From: Tretioscincus oriximinensis
Lineage: Eukaryota; Chordata; Lepidosauria; Squamata; Gymnophthalmidae
Assembly: GCA_022410635.1 (NCBI GenBank)
Contig: JAJVDF010000410.1
Span: 576,617 to 640,616, forward strand
Direction of reading: 5' to 3'
Length of the DNA stretch: 64,000 nt
The stretch's first letter is position 1. Each line of letters begins with the position of its first letter. The notes beneath the pieces were generated by a model. The model made no database searches and had not been told where the DNA came from. It saw nothing but the letters and a program-made list of their open reading frames with translations. The position numbers and the translations under genes were made by a program. Below are positions 1 through 9,020 of this stretch, in pieces.

Positions 1-273
1 AATGGGCATTTATCTTCTTCTTTACTTTATCCCCTGACATGCATGTTTCAATGAATGGGAAAAGAATTCAACTGAATCCAAATCAAATCTAAATATGGCC
101 CCGTGGTTCACTGATATGGGTGAAAATGGTTTCAAAAAGCTAAATGTACTGGCTTCATCTGTACATTTCTTACTTACTCTACCATACTTGAATATTCTGG
201 GATAAAGTGTTATTCTGGAATAGAGATGTGCAAAGCTTGATTCATTTTCATGGGTAGGTTGGAGGGTGGGAGA
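1..273. other. AT-rich non-coding flank of the hAT insertion
   Basis: No gene, RNA or recognisable repeat is seen here. An antisense open frame of about 90 codons crosses the hAT boundary and matches nothing I recognise. The stretch matters only as the left insertion flank. The sequence resuming after the element at 3467 looks like an L2-type LINE tail. Confidence 0.6.
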
Positions 274-281
274 GTGTGTAT
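274..281. repeat. 8-bp target-site duplication, left copy (GTGTGTAT)
   Basis: GTGTGTAT sits immediately before the hAT terminus CAGGGTGG and recurs exactly at 3459-3466, directly after the other terminus CCACCCTG. A perfect 8-bp duplication is the hallmark of hAT superfamily integration and fixes the element boundaries to the base. Confidence 0.95.
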
Positions 282-338
282 CAGGGTGGATAAAAATCAA
301 TGTTTTTTTAAAAAAAAATCAAAAAAATTGGATTTTTT

Positions 339-399
339 AATTTAAATTGATTTTTTTTAATTTAAATCAGATTTTTTTTATTTAAATCGGGTTTTTTTT
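339..399. promoter_or_regulatory. Left subterminal repeat block of the hAT, three ~20-bp units
   Basis: About three head-to-tail units of the form TTTAAATYNGATTTTTTT lie just inside the left end (near 339-358, 359-380 and 381-399). The equivalent block in the deleted copy (about 26250-26320) keeps the same pattern with small changes. hAT transposases generally need short subterminal motifs in addition to the terminal inverted repeats, so these are candidate binding sites. The binding role is inferred. Confidence 0.55.
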
Positions 400-960
400 C
401 AATAAACTGCTTTTTGAGGAAAATATTTTACCATCCAAAGGTTCTTCCATCATGAGATAAAGCTGAGTTGTTTTAACTCAGTAGAATAAAGGCTGTATAT
501 GTGTAACATTCACAATGCCATGCTCTTNCAGAGGTTTCTGTAGGATTAGTGGGCAGTTTTTCTCCTATATTATCACAGACGCTCGTTTTACTTACGCAGT
601 TCTCAAAACTGAATTTGACTCCGCAGAGGTCCCAGTCTCTTCTTCACAGCAAAAATGTTACAACATGAACAGAGTTGAGAAAAAGACCTTAATCCTATTG
701 TTCTACAAACCTATGAATACAGAATCAACCCCTTCAGTGCCAAGTCCAAGAAGTTAGACAATATGTTTCTGNTTGTTTGGAGTGGAATAGATCTGCACAA
801 CACAAGAAGAATGTGAATCTAAGTGTGAGGAGGAGGAAGGGCAAGNAGACAAGAAAATGAAAGTGAAACTTTGAGCACAATACTGNAGCATAGCCACAGA
901 CAGACAAGTCTGGATCTGTTTGTGTGGACGATCTGAGGTTTATTACATTCTTTCCTTATA
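400..960 (+). other. hAT 5' leader region
   Basis: Non-coding leader between the subterminal repeats and the BED exon. It is retained almost unchanged in the deleted copy (26330-26880). An open frame of 80 codons at 515-757 is kept in both copies, but it resembles no known protein and has no separate support. I treat it as leader or promoter sequence. Ambiguous bases stand at 528, 772, 846 and 886. Confidence 0.6.
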
Positions 961-1166
961 ATGGCAGCAGGCCGTAAAAGAGACCCATTTTGGGAATATT
1001 TTAATGAAGCTCCTTCGCCTATCGGTAAGGCAGGCATGCGTGCAAAATGCAAACGATGCAACAAAGAGATGCAAGGCCTGGTGGCGCGAATGAGGCAACA
1101 TCATGAGAAGTGCGGTGATGAAGATGACCAAAGAAACACTTCTGAACAGGCAGGATCTTCAGNTTG
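961..1166 (+). CDS. hAT transposase exon 1: BED-type zinc finger
   Basis: This encodes the N-terminal DNA-binding BED zinc finger of the transposase. The frame opens with an ATG at 961. It contains the aromatic signature FWEYF at residues 10-14, the cysteine pair CKRC with two residues between (about 36-39), and a closing HxxxxC (HHEKC, about 50-54), the usual BED spacing. The frame stops at 1168-1170 unless spliced. A good donor, G|GTAAAC, starts at 1167. Joined to the acceptor at 1380 the phase is off by one base in the sequence as given, and an N at 1163 sits beside the junction. A weaker donor at 1115 (G|GTGATG) would keep frame. Confidence 0.8.
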
Positions 1167-1380
1167 GTAAACATTTTTATTGAATCCTATTTCTAAAGAC
1201 TGAACTGTCATGTGTGAGAAAAATTATATTTCTTATTATTACTGCATGTTANTGTCATTTGGTACAGTTATGATGAAGAAAAACAAATATTCCTTTTGGG
1301 GCANGGGCAGTGATGTGTTGTGTACAATAAGCAGAAATTGTATAAACAATAAAATAACAGCACTGACTTTTTTTGTTTAG
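1167..1380 (+). other. Probable intron of the hAT transposase gene
   Basis: It begins GTAAAC and ends in a pyrimidine-rich tract followed by TTTAG at 1376-1380, immediately before the transposase exon. Length is 214 bp. It contains stops in all frames and two ambiguous bases (1252, 1304). The predicted junction does not keep frame in this copy, so either the base near 1163 is wrong, the alternative donor at 1115 is used, or the copy is defective. Confidence 0.55.
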
Positions 1381-1388
1381 GGGAAGTC

Positions 1389-2999
1389 ATGGATCCTGGA
1401 AACTATCCACCTCCAAGATCACCATCATCCTGTTCTACAGTTTCAGAGTTATCCATCCAGGATAGTGCTTCATTAGCAGCAGTAGCATCAGCATCAGACA
1501 CCCACAGCCACATATCACCATCACCCAAAAGGAAGAAAAAACCTTTACCTTCTGGAACCACCATAGATAGGTTTGTGATAAGAACTAGCAGATTAGAAAA
1601 AGAGTTGATTGATGAAAAAATTGCCCAGTTTATTTATGCAACGAACTCTTCTTTCCGTNTGACTGAGAACCCACATTTCATTAATATGGTTCAGTCACTG
1701 AGACCAGGATACAGTCCACCCAGCAGAGCTGATGTTGCAGGGAAACTGCTGGATCAAGTGTATGACAGAGAAATGGAGCAATGTGCAACAGCTCTGGAGG
1801 GTAAAATTGTTAACCTAAGTATTGATGGTTGGAGTAATGTCCACAATGATCCTATTGTATGTGCTTGTATAACAACAGAAGAAGGTAAAGTCTTCCTTGC
1901 ACAAACAACTGATACGTCAGGAAATGCACACACAGCAGAATACTTACAAGAAGTGGCAGTAAAAGCTATAACGACATGTGAACAAAAATTCAAATGTCTA
2001 GTANGCAGTTTGGTCACTGACAATGCTGCAAACGTATCCAAGATGAGAAGAGATTTAGAAGAGCAGGGAGGGAATACAAAGCTGCTAATAACATATGGTT
2101 GCAGTGCTCATTTGCTGCACCTCTTAGCCAAAGACTTAAGTGTTCCAGAAATAAAGGCTAATGTTGTTGAAATTGCTAAATACTTCCGTAATAATCATTT
2201 TGCTGCAGCAGCTCTGAAAAGGATGGGTGGAACCAAGCTAACGCTCCCACAAGATGTTAGATGGAACTCTGTGGTGAACTGTTTTGAGCAGTATATCAAA
2301 AACTGGCCTTTTCTGATGACACTTTGTGAAGAAAATCGAGATAAAATAGATGGCACTGTCACGGCCAAAATCCTCAACATTGAACATATGCTGAGCTTCC
2401 TGAAACCCATCTCTCAAGCTTTAAACAAAATACAGAAAAATAGCTGTTTTATTGCGGATGCTGTTGAAATTTGGAAGGAACTGAGTGAACACTTAAAAAC
2501 AGAACTACACATNGACAGAATTAAATTACAAGCAGTAAACAAACGAATGGGACAAGCACTGACTCCAGCTCATTTTTTGGCAAATATTGTCAATATCCAA
2601 TATCAGGGTCAAAACCTAAGTGCTGAGGAAGAGGAGTTAGCTATGACATGGGTATCCAGCAATCATCCATCTTTAATGCCAACTATAATAAACTTCAGAG
2701 CTAAGGGGGAACCATTCAAGAAATATATGTTTGCTGAAGATATTTTAAGGAAGGTCACACCAGTAAACTGGTGGAAGTCACTTAAGCGCTTGGATTTAGA
2801 GNCTGTTCAAGTAATGATTTCACTTTTAACAGCAGTAGCTTCTTCTGCTGGCATTGAAAGAATATTCTCTTCCTTTGGACTCATTCATTCTAAATTGAGA
2901 AATCGGTTGGGACACAATAAAGCAGGAAAGCTTGTTTTTCTTTTCCAGATTATGAATAGGAACAAAGAAGAAGATGATGATGAAGATGACGACAAGTGA
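1389..2999 (+). CDS. hAT transposase exon 2: RNase H-like catalytic domain and dimerisation domain
   Basis: An uninterrupted 536-codon frame that would catalyse excision and integration in the nucleus. A basic cluster PKRKKK (46-51) could be a nuclear localisation signal. Catalytic motifs in order are SIDGW with D146, VTDNA with D211, the CxxH of YGCSAH (C238, H241), RWNS at 291-294, the NWW tryptophans near 461, and AGIERIFSS with E490. The D-D spacing of 65 residues and the C-terminal E inside an ERIFS motif match the hAT DDE arrangement. The C-terminal hAT dimerisation domain covers about 470-525, followed by an acidic tail. The first in-frame ATG is used here, but the exon probably starts at 1381. 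Ns at 1659, 2004, 2513 and 2802 leave four residues undefined. Confidence 0.93.
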   Translation: MDPGNYPPPRSPSSCSTVSELSIQDSASLAAVASASDTHSHISPSPKRKKKPLPSGTTIDRFVIRTSRLEKELIDEKIAQFIYATNSSFRXTENPHFINMVQSLRPGYSPPSRADVAGKLLDQVYDREMEQCATALEGKIVNLSIDGWSNVHNDPIVCACITTEEGKVFLAQTTDTSGNAHTAEYLQEVAVKAITTCEQKFKCLVXSLVTDNAANVSKMRRDLEEQGGNTKLLITYGCSAHLLHLLAKDLSVPEIKANVVEIAKYFRNNHFAAAALKRMGGTKLTLPQDVRWNSVVNCFEQYIKNWPFLMTLCEENRDKIDGTVTAKILNIEHMLSFLKPISQALNKIQKNSCFIADAVEIWKELSEHLKTELHXDRIKLQAVNKRMGQALTPAHFLANIVNIQYQGQNLSAEEEELAMTWVSSNHPSLMPTIINFRAKGEPFKKYMFAEDILRKVTPVNWWKSLKRLDLEXVQVMISLLTAVASSAGIERIFSSFGLIHSKLRNRLGHNKAGKLVFLFQIMNRNKEEDDDEDDDK

Positions 3000-3357
3000 G
3001 CTACAGAGGACAGCAGGGACAGTAGTATTTAAGTTTTTCATGTGTCAGCTGGGCTGACAGTCTAAGTTTCTTAAAATATATATATATATATTGTTTAGCC
3101 AAATTAGTTAACAAACATGGATGTTTGTTTAAGCAAATAACTTAATGTTGTTATTGTTTCAGTTGAATAAATCTATTTAAATTGTTATTAAGGTCAGGAT
3201 TATTTTTCTCCTTCCTAAGTACAACAGAACAGTGGTGTTCAAATATGAATGATTAACCCATTAAACTGGGGAGAAAAAAGTAATATAAAAAGTGATTCTA
3301 AAAATCTTCATCTACTTGCATGTTAAAATAGCAAGAACTAGTTTAGGTAGAAACTTT
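3000..3357 (+). other. hAT 3' untranslated region with polyadenylation signal
   Basis: Non-coding, with a (TA)n run near 3077-3091 and AATAAA at 3166-3171. The part from about 3050 onward is shared with the deleted copy from 26951. Near the AATAAA the deleted copy carries about 7 extra bases, so that copy did not arise from this particular one. Confidence 0.7.
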
Positions 3358-3446
3358 GATTTAAATCACTGATTTAAATCAAGCCTTACTGACTAGTGAT
3401 TTAGATCGTGATTTAAATTGTGATTTAAATCAGTTAGATTTAAATC
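3358..3446. promoter_or_regulatory. Right subterminal array of six GATTTAAATC palindromes
   Basis: Within 89 bp just inside the right end are six copies of the 10-bp palindrome GATTTAAATC at 3358, 3371, 3398, 3410, 3422 and 3437. Four are exact and two differ by one base. The same array is present in the deleted copy (about 27267-27356). It is a strong candidate for transposase binding sites. The function is inferred from known hAT biology. Confidence 0.65.
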
Positions 3447-3458
3447 AAATCCACCCTG

Positions 3459-3466
3459 GTGTGTAT
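3459..3466. repeat. 8-bp target-site duplication, right copy (GTGTGTAT)
   Basis: Exact copy of 274-281, directly after the right hAT terminus. Confidence 0.95.
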
Positions 3467-3576
3467 CCTTTAAAATGTTTTATTTATGTGTATTTTTAAT
3501 TGTTTTGATCTTGTTACTTGCCCTGGAACCAATGGTAAAGGAGGGCATATAAATCATTTGAAATAAACAAATAAAT
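3467..3576 (+). mobile_element. L2-type LINE 3' tail fragment
   Basis: A decayed tail resembling other L2-like 3' ends in this window: a T-rich stretch, then CTTGCCCTGGAACC, then GGCATATAAAT, ending in an AATAAACAAATAAA-like run. No coding part is left. The hAT appears to have inserted just upstream of or inside this older repeat. Confidence 0.5.
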
Positions 3577-6500
3577 TTGTACAAATAGTTTGTGCCTGAA
3601 TGACTTTGCAACAAACCAAAAATATTGTTTTCACATGTTCAAATGAAATGGAACAAATCACTGTACAGCATTTTTGTTTCATATTATAAGAGCATTATTG
3701 TGGTAGAGTAGAAAAGGCTGTCATTACACTTTTTCTTGATAGTACATTTATTCAGCTTTTTCAGTATGATATCCTGTCTTTGCAACATGATTGTATCAGT
3801 GAAAGCAGAGCTTTTCCTAGTCAAATTTACACTGAAGAAAGCTAAAATTGAATTTAAAAAAGTCCATTTGTAGGTTTGCATCACTTGGATCACTTTAATA
3901 GTAAAGGGTTTTGCACTTGATTACCACCCACCCAACAACAGAGGGACCAATGAGAGGAGAGTCAATGACAGCAACTAATGAGTCAACAAACAATGACAGA
4001 AGAGATGCAGGACAACCAATCACAATTTAGTTCACAGGGAGGAAAAAGTGATAGCCTTGTGCTTGTGGATGGCCAGCAATAATAATGTAAGTCTTTTTAG
4101 CATTGCATAAAAATTAGTATTTTAAAAGATACACACTAAGCAATCAATATCTGGCTGCAGTCATTGTCTGTATGAGACTTCCCATTCAGTGTTCAACATT
4201 TATAGGTTCTATTTTTTAAATATCTAATCAATGGATGTCAATATTTTCTTTCTATTCCACTGGAAAGATTGTGGATAAGTACCTACCTCCTCATCTTTCT
4301 AATAAACAAGCTATGCAGTTTTTGTTAAGATTATAAATCATTTGCAATTGTTGCAACATTAAATGGTTTAAATAATACAACAGTTCCCCCACACATTGAG
4401 AATCAGTTCTTCAAAACCAAAGAACAAATAGAAAAGAAACAAACATTTGGCAAATGCAGAGCCATATGTAAGAAACAGTGTTTACTTCTAATTCTGTTGG
4501 ACCAACAAGAGTAGATAAATTAACCAAAATCTTTACAGGTCTGAGCCAATTTCATGTATTACATGGAGACAAAGGCAAAAACAATGCCTAGAAGCAAGAA
4601 AGCAGTTTAATAGACTCAGGTGAGATTTCCAAACAAGCAGATTGATGAATCAGACCACCTATTTAGGGGTCAAGTGGGACTTCATTAGCTCATTGCATCA
4701 TGCTGTGAAATCTTTTCGCCAGTTGGAACATAATTTTGCAAAAAGAAAAAAAGGAGAAAGGAATTAAGACTCCATTGCTTGCTCCTGAGGGTCAAGGAAG
4801 AATATACTTGAGGCCTGTGAAACATATGAAGCAAGCTTATGCATATGTAATTAATATCCACATAGAATTTTTTATCCCAGTATGAAGCCTATCTGCAAAC
4901 TCAGACTTAAACATCACAAGTGAATGTTCAGCTACTGAAAAACGGTTCAGATTATACTGCCATAAAGGACAGATAGCAAGATATATAAGGCTTCTAGAAG
5001 CCTTTTCATTAGAAATATCTGAAATGAAAAATTAGGAATGGGAGAGAAATTCAGTTTGCTAATAAATGGAGTTCATAACAATCACATTTCTTGATTCAAT
5101 GTATGGATCAAAAGACAAAATGTATAGAGAAAGAAAAAGGAAGAGAAAGGGGGGAATGTGTCACACATTGGTGAAATGAACACACATAAATGTGACCAAA
5201 AGCGATAAAAATGAGCCATACTGGTTTCATAGCTGGTGAATGTGTCCTCTCGCCCCTTGTCACCACCACCCACTTTTTAGGATTGCCTGATCTGTTTCTT
5301 CTTTTTATTATTATTAACAGTGCTTGAGTTTTCTGCAATTCCTGAATTGCATAATTACAAAAATACATGCTTATGCCCTCCATTTGAAATCATGACTCTC
5401 TACCCAATGTTTGCCTAGCCACAATGGTTGGATAGCTACAGTTTTAACATCTTCTCCATTGGAGTAGGCTGCCTGGGATGAGGCATCCTGTCTGTACCAC
5501 AACAAGGCCTAGGGAGATGGGCCTCAGAAGCAGTTCCTGTGCAGACATTTGCTCTTTCTCATATTCTTTCCTGTTCTCAGCACAGATTGGGTTAACACAC
5601 ACACACACACCATTTTCTATCTACCCTCAGGCTTTTGTGCAATTCTCAAGTTGCACAGTTCCCAAAACTACATTCTTTTACAAAAGGCAAATGCCAAGCA
5701 AAAAATATTGCAATCCCTATTTGTCAGCTTTGTTGCAGCATGTTTTTAAGGGAATCCTGAACCCATGCTCAGTTTCCAGAAGTGAGAATTTGATTCCCAC
5801 TTCCACTCCTGTCTGAACCTGAGGTCAGCCAACAGAAGCTATCTTATTGGAGTCAGGACACAATAGGAACAAAGTGGCTGGGAACAGCCATCCCTCTCAA
5901 CAACTTTCCCATGGCCATTTGAGAGACTGTGATTTCAACCTCTACACGACCTGGTGATGCACCCAGATCAATTGCACAGATGATCCAATACACCCATTCC
6001 CGCCTTGGGCAAATGATAGCTGGTGCATAGGTAATGTGATTTAGGGTACTCTACATTTGTGTTGGTTTTTTTGAGCAAACTCCACTCAGATGTAGCTCCT
6101 CATCTCCCAATTGTCAAACATTTGATAAAACACTAGCCAAATCTAATAAAATTCTAGTCAATAATTGGGGACTCTTGATGGATTATTTGGAAGAAAAGGA
6201 AGATGGACTTTAACCAGTGACATTGAAGAGTAAAGAATTAAAGATCAATGTGGAGAAGAACTTTAGACAGTTACAGAAATATAAAATGCTTTACAATCCA
6301 AACTTATAAAGCATGTGGCACAGGATCATGGAAGTAATTGACATAAACTCAAAGAAACTGCTGAATTTGGAAAATAATGAAATTTTATGCACATGTTTAT
6401 TTGAAAATAAATAAATTTTAAAAAGAAAAATAAGGTTTTTGATCCAGAGACATGATTATTTGTTTGGCTTGATTTAAACTAAAAACACAAATTACCCAAC

Positions 6501-6834
6501 TGAACATTGAGCCATATTCTACTTTGACCTCCTGGAAATCCTCCCAAAAGGAATTCCATGTCTCAAGGGGATGTTGTAGCCATCTGAAATTAAAATAAAT
6601 AATTAAATAAGTTGAGGAGAGAGTTGTTCAACACTAGAGAATCTCATTAGAGCATCACTGTTCCTGTTTAGAGAGATAGCAAGCCTCTAATGAATTCCCA
6701 GGGACCCAACACTGTCTCCATGATGCAAACTAAACGAAGCCTTGTTACCAGGAAGACATACGGAACATGAATAATAAATTGCAAGCTTTTCTGATGGTTA
6801 GGATTTCAAGACTTTTCTGTTCGTTTGGTCATTA
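3577..6834. other. Gene-free AT-rich DNA
   Basis: No coding or repeat signature is recognised apart from an (AC)n microsatellite at about 5594-5610. The open frames here are short, low in complexity and unlike any family I know. Confidence 0.6.
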
Positions 6835-7256
6835 TTTGTTAGGGGGGGCGGGGCGGGAAGCCTCCTTATATATTGTCTTTTGTTCTCCAGCATCATCAGG
6901 TAGTCCTAGCCTTCTAGTTGTCCCCTCCTGCTCTAGGATAAGGGGGGCGGGGGCGCGGGGAAGAGCTTTCTCGGTGGTGGCCCCGATATTATGGAACGGC
7001 CTCCCCCCGGAAGCACGCCTGGCGCCATCTTTACAATCTTTTCGGCGCCTGGTCAAGACCTGTCTCTTCACCCGGGCCTTTTCGGGTTAGCTCCCCCATC
7101 AGAGGACGACATTTTAAATTCTTGTGTTTCTTTTATGGTTTTAATGTTGTGAAGGTCATGATGACCTGAATTTTTAACTTTTGTAAGCCGCCCTGGACAC
7201 CTTCGGGGGGAAGGGCGGGGTAAAAATCTTTAAATAAATAAATAAAATAAATAAAC
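6835..7256 (+). mobile_element. L2-type non-LTR retrotransposon, 3' end
   Basis: A 5'-truncated LINE. It holds the last part of the reverse-transcriptase ORF (to the TAG at 7088-7090), a short 3' UTR with the characteristic GCCGCCCTGG and AGGGCGGGGTAAAAAT, and a terminal (AATA)n run at 7231-7255. The G+C content is much higher than the flanks. The tail and C-terminal motif match L2/CR1-group LINEs common in reptiles. Confidence 0.8.
6942..7090 (+). pseudogene. L2-type ORF2 C-terminal tail
   Basis: The reading frame ends with the conserved LINE C-terminal motif RAFSVVAPILWNGLPPEAR followed by SFRRLVKTCLF, which closes the reverse-transcriptase protein of L2-group LINEs. Only this end survives, with no reverse-transcriptase core or endonuclease, so it cannot be functional. 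The frame itself is undamaged in this stretch. Confidence 0.8.
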
Positions 7257-8360
7257 TACAGTACATGAGCTGGGTAGATTATCTCATTCTCTGCACTCAC
7301 TTTTTCTGGTGCAAGTATCATTAAAATAAAAAAGCTATTCAAATCTAAAGGATGGAATAAGGAATTTATCATAGATCAAACAAATAATTCATTGTAGCCC
7401 CCTTGGGGAAGAAGGAGAGACAATAATCTTATTTCATTTACTGCAAACATATGCCTAATGCTTTTGTAAAATGTTCAGTAACAGAATTTTTTAGGATACT
7501 AGTGAAAATAATGATCACTCTAACCCAGGGAATACATTTCTACATTGTATCTTCATATGTAGAGATTATCTCTCTATCTGACACAGTATAAAACATGGTC
7601 TCATGGGGGCAGGGCGAGGGAACCAATACTATTGGATCCAAGCTGGCCGCATGTGTTCTCTGTGTAATGACAGTGGAAATTGTTCTAGTAAGAACAATAC
7701 GTATCCCACCTCTGATCATCTCAAGCAGAAGGCGGCAAAATCTTAATCTGCTCTTGGTTTCCTGCAACAGGCATTTGGAAGAAACCTGCCCATCACTCCA
7801 ACTTGGGAGAAACATCAGTTCATCTATCCTAGAAACTATGCTCTACAAAGCATTGCTTTGTGACTGATTCAGCACCCAGCTGAACCAATTCCTTCACATT
7901 TATGTTGTTTTTGTCAAAGAATCAATAATCACGATTACCAATGTTTATTCCCACACACACACACACACACACTAATGTGTTTAAATTATGTGGTCAATAT
8001 ATGTGTACACACTACAGTTACACACTTTTCATATCGCATTGCATTTTAGCCATGGCTTTCACAGTAATAAAATATAATGCAATTGACAGGTTGAGTGATG
8101 CATTTAATTTTCTTTTAGAAGACAGATCTATCTGTTTGTTCCCCTCTGATGACCATTCTTGGCTAGAAAGTAGTGAATTAGAAATGGGACGAGTTCCACA
8201 AACTACCATCTCTAAAAATCACTGAGAATACATCATTCAATTGCAGTAAAATCAGGACAAACAGAAGAGGAGGAGAAAAACGTAAGAAGTATAAAATGAA
8301 CACATTCCCCATGAAATACTGTTTCTCACACAGTTGGATTTCCCCTCAGATGTTAACAAA
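7257..8360. other. Gene-free DNA with a CA microsatellite
   Basis: An (AC)n run lies at about 7953-7972. Several overlapping open frames of 60-95 codons occur on both strands at 7540-8225, but none resembles a known protein. I see nothing else. Confidence 0.55.
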
Positions 8361-8390
8361 ATATACTGCTCAAACAATTAAGGGAACATT
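8361..8390 (+). mobile_element. Tc1-type transposon terminal repeat fragment
   Basis: ATATACTGCTCAAACAATTA followed by AGGGAACA matches, with one base missing, the terminal inverted repeat of the miniature element at 11795-11873. No matching opposite end is seen nearby, so it is an orphan end or the partner has decayed. Confidence 0.55.
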
Positions 8391-8700
8391 TATATCAAAA
8401 GTTCTCTAAGTTTGCTACTCTAAGGAAAATTGCAGTGGTGAAACTGGTAATTCTGTGATTCTTATTTTTTATCTAAGATAAGAAAAATGAGAAAGCTGGA
8501 TCCTTAAAGGCAGAAAATATACAGTATTTGATAAAAGGGAAGTCATAATGTCTAAGGTCCCTTTGGTCCACACCACATTCTGAATTACATTCTGGGATTA
8601 AGGTAACTTCCAAGTGATGCTTGCTTAAATATACTTAAATATAATTCAGAATAAAGTCCAGGATAGAAAGAGTCTAAAAAAACCCCCAATAGACTGAGAG
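8391..8700. other. Gene-free AT-rich DNA
   Basis: No open frame or repeat signature is recognised between the Tc1-type end and the SINE tail. Confidence 0.5.
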
Positions 8701-9020
8701 AAGAAGAAGAAGAAGAAGAACTCGGTTCTTATACCCCGCTTTTCTCACCTTTCAAGGGACTCAAAGCGGCTTACAAGGATATATTTTGCCCGAAGGCTCA
8801 CATTCTATCTTCTCCACCAGGCTATGGTGGTTCCCATGTATCTACTTGCAGTCAGTTGCAATTTCTTGCAATTCATGCTTTCGAATAGCTGGGTTGGCTA
8901 GAGCTACAGGCAAGTGGAAGGTGCTCACCCCTCCCCACTTCCAACACAGGGCTTCAAAACCCGATCTCCCAGGCGAGAGACGAATTCCTAAGCAACTGAG
9001 CTATCCATGCCTCTCACAAC
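8701..9020 (-). mobile_element. tRNA-derived SINE with (TTC)n tail
   Basis: Read on the minus strand it starts with a tRNA-like head near 9020. An A-box-like TAGCTCAGTTGC lies at about 8991-9003 and a B-box-like GGGTTTTGAAGCCC at about 8948-8961. A body follows, then a 3' end GGGTATAAGAACCGAG and (TTC)n at 8701-8720. Flanks CCAATAG and CCAAATAG may be decayed target duplications. Related copies are at 14432 and 53190. It resembles squamate tRNA SINEs, but I cannot fix the subfamily. Confidence 0.75.

Larger units (their letters stand above)
282..3458 (+). mobile_element. Complete hAT DNA transposon, 3,177 bp, putatively autonomous
   Basis: A full-length cut-and-paste transposon bounded by perfect 8-bp duplications. 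The outermost 10 bp, CAGGGTGGAT, recur as an exact inverted repeat at 3449-3458, and the inversion then becomes imperfect. In order it holds a left subterminal repeat block (339-399), a leader (400-960), a BED zinc-finger exon (961-1166), a probable intron (1167-1380), a transposase exon (to 2999), a 3' untranslated region with AATAAA at 3166-3171, and a right subterminal block (3358-3446). Ends, duplication length and protein family all indicate hAT. A deletion derivative lies at 26206-27366. The sequence carries 11 ambiguous bases, so intactness of the protein cannot be fully judged. Confidence 0.95.

Noticed and set aside
515..757. 80-codon open frame preserved in both hAT copies (also 26436-26678)
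   Set aside because: Preservation is explained by the low divergence of the two copies. There is no known motif, a weak start context and no splice link to the transposase exons.
8941..9010. tRNA gene
   Set aside because: The A- and B-box-like segments are degenerate and attached to a SINE body with a (TTC)n tail.
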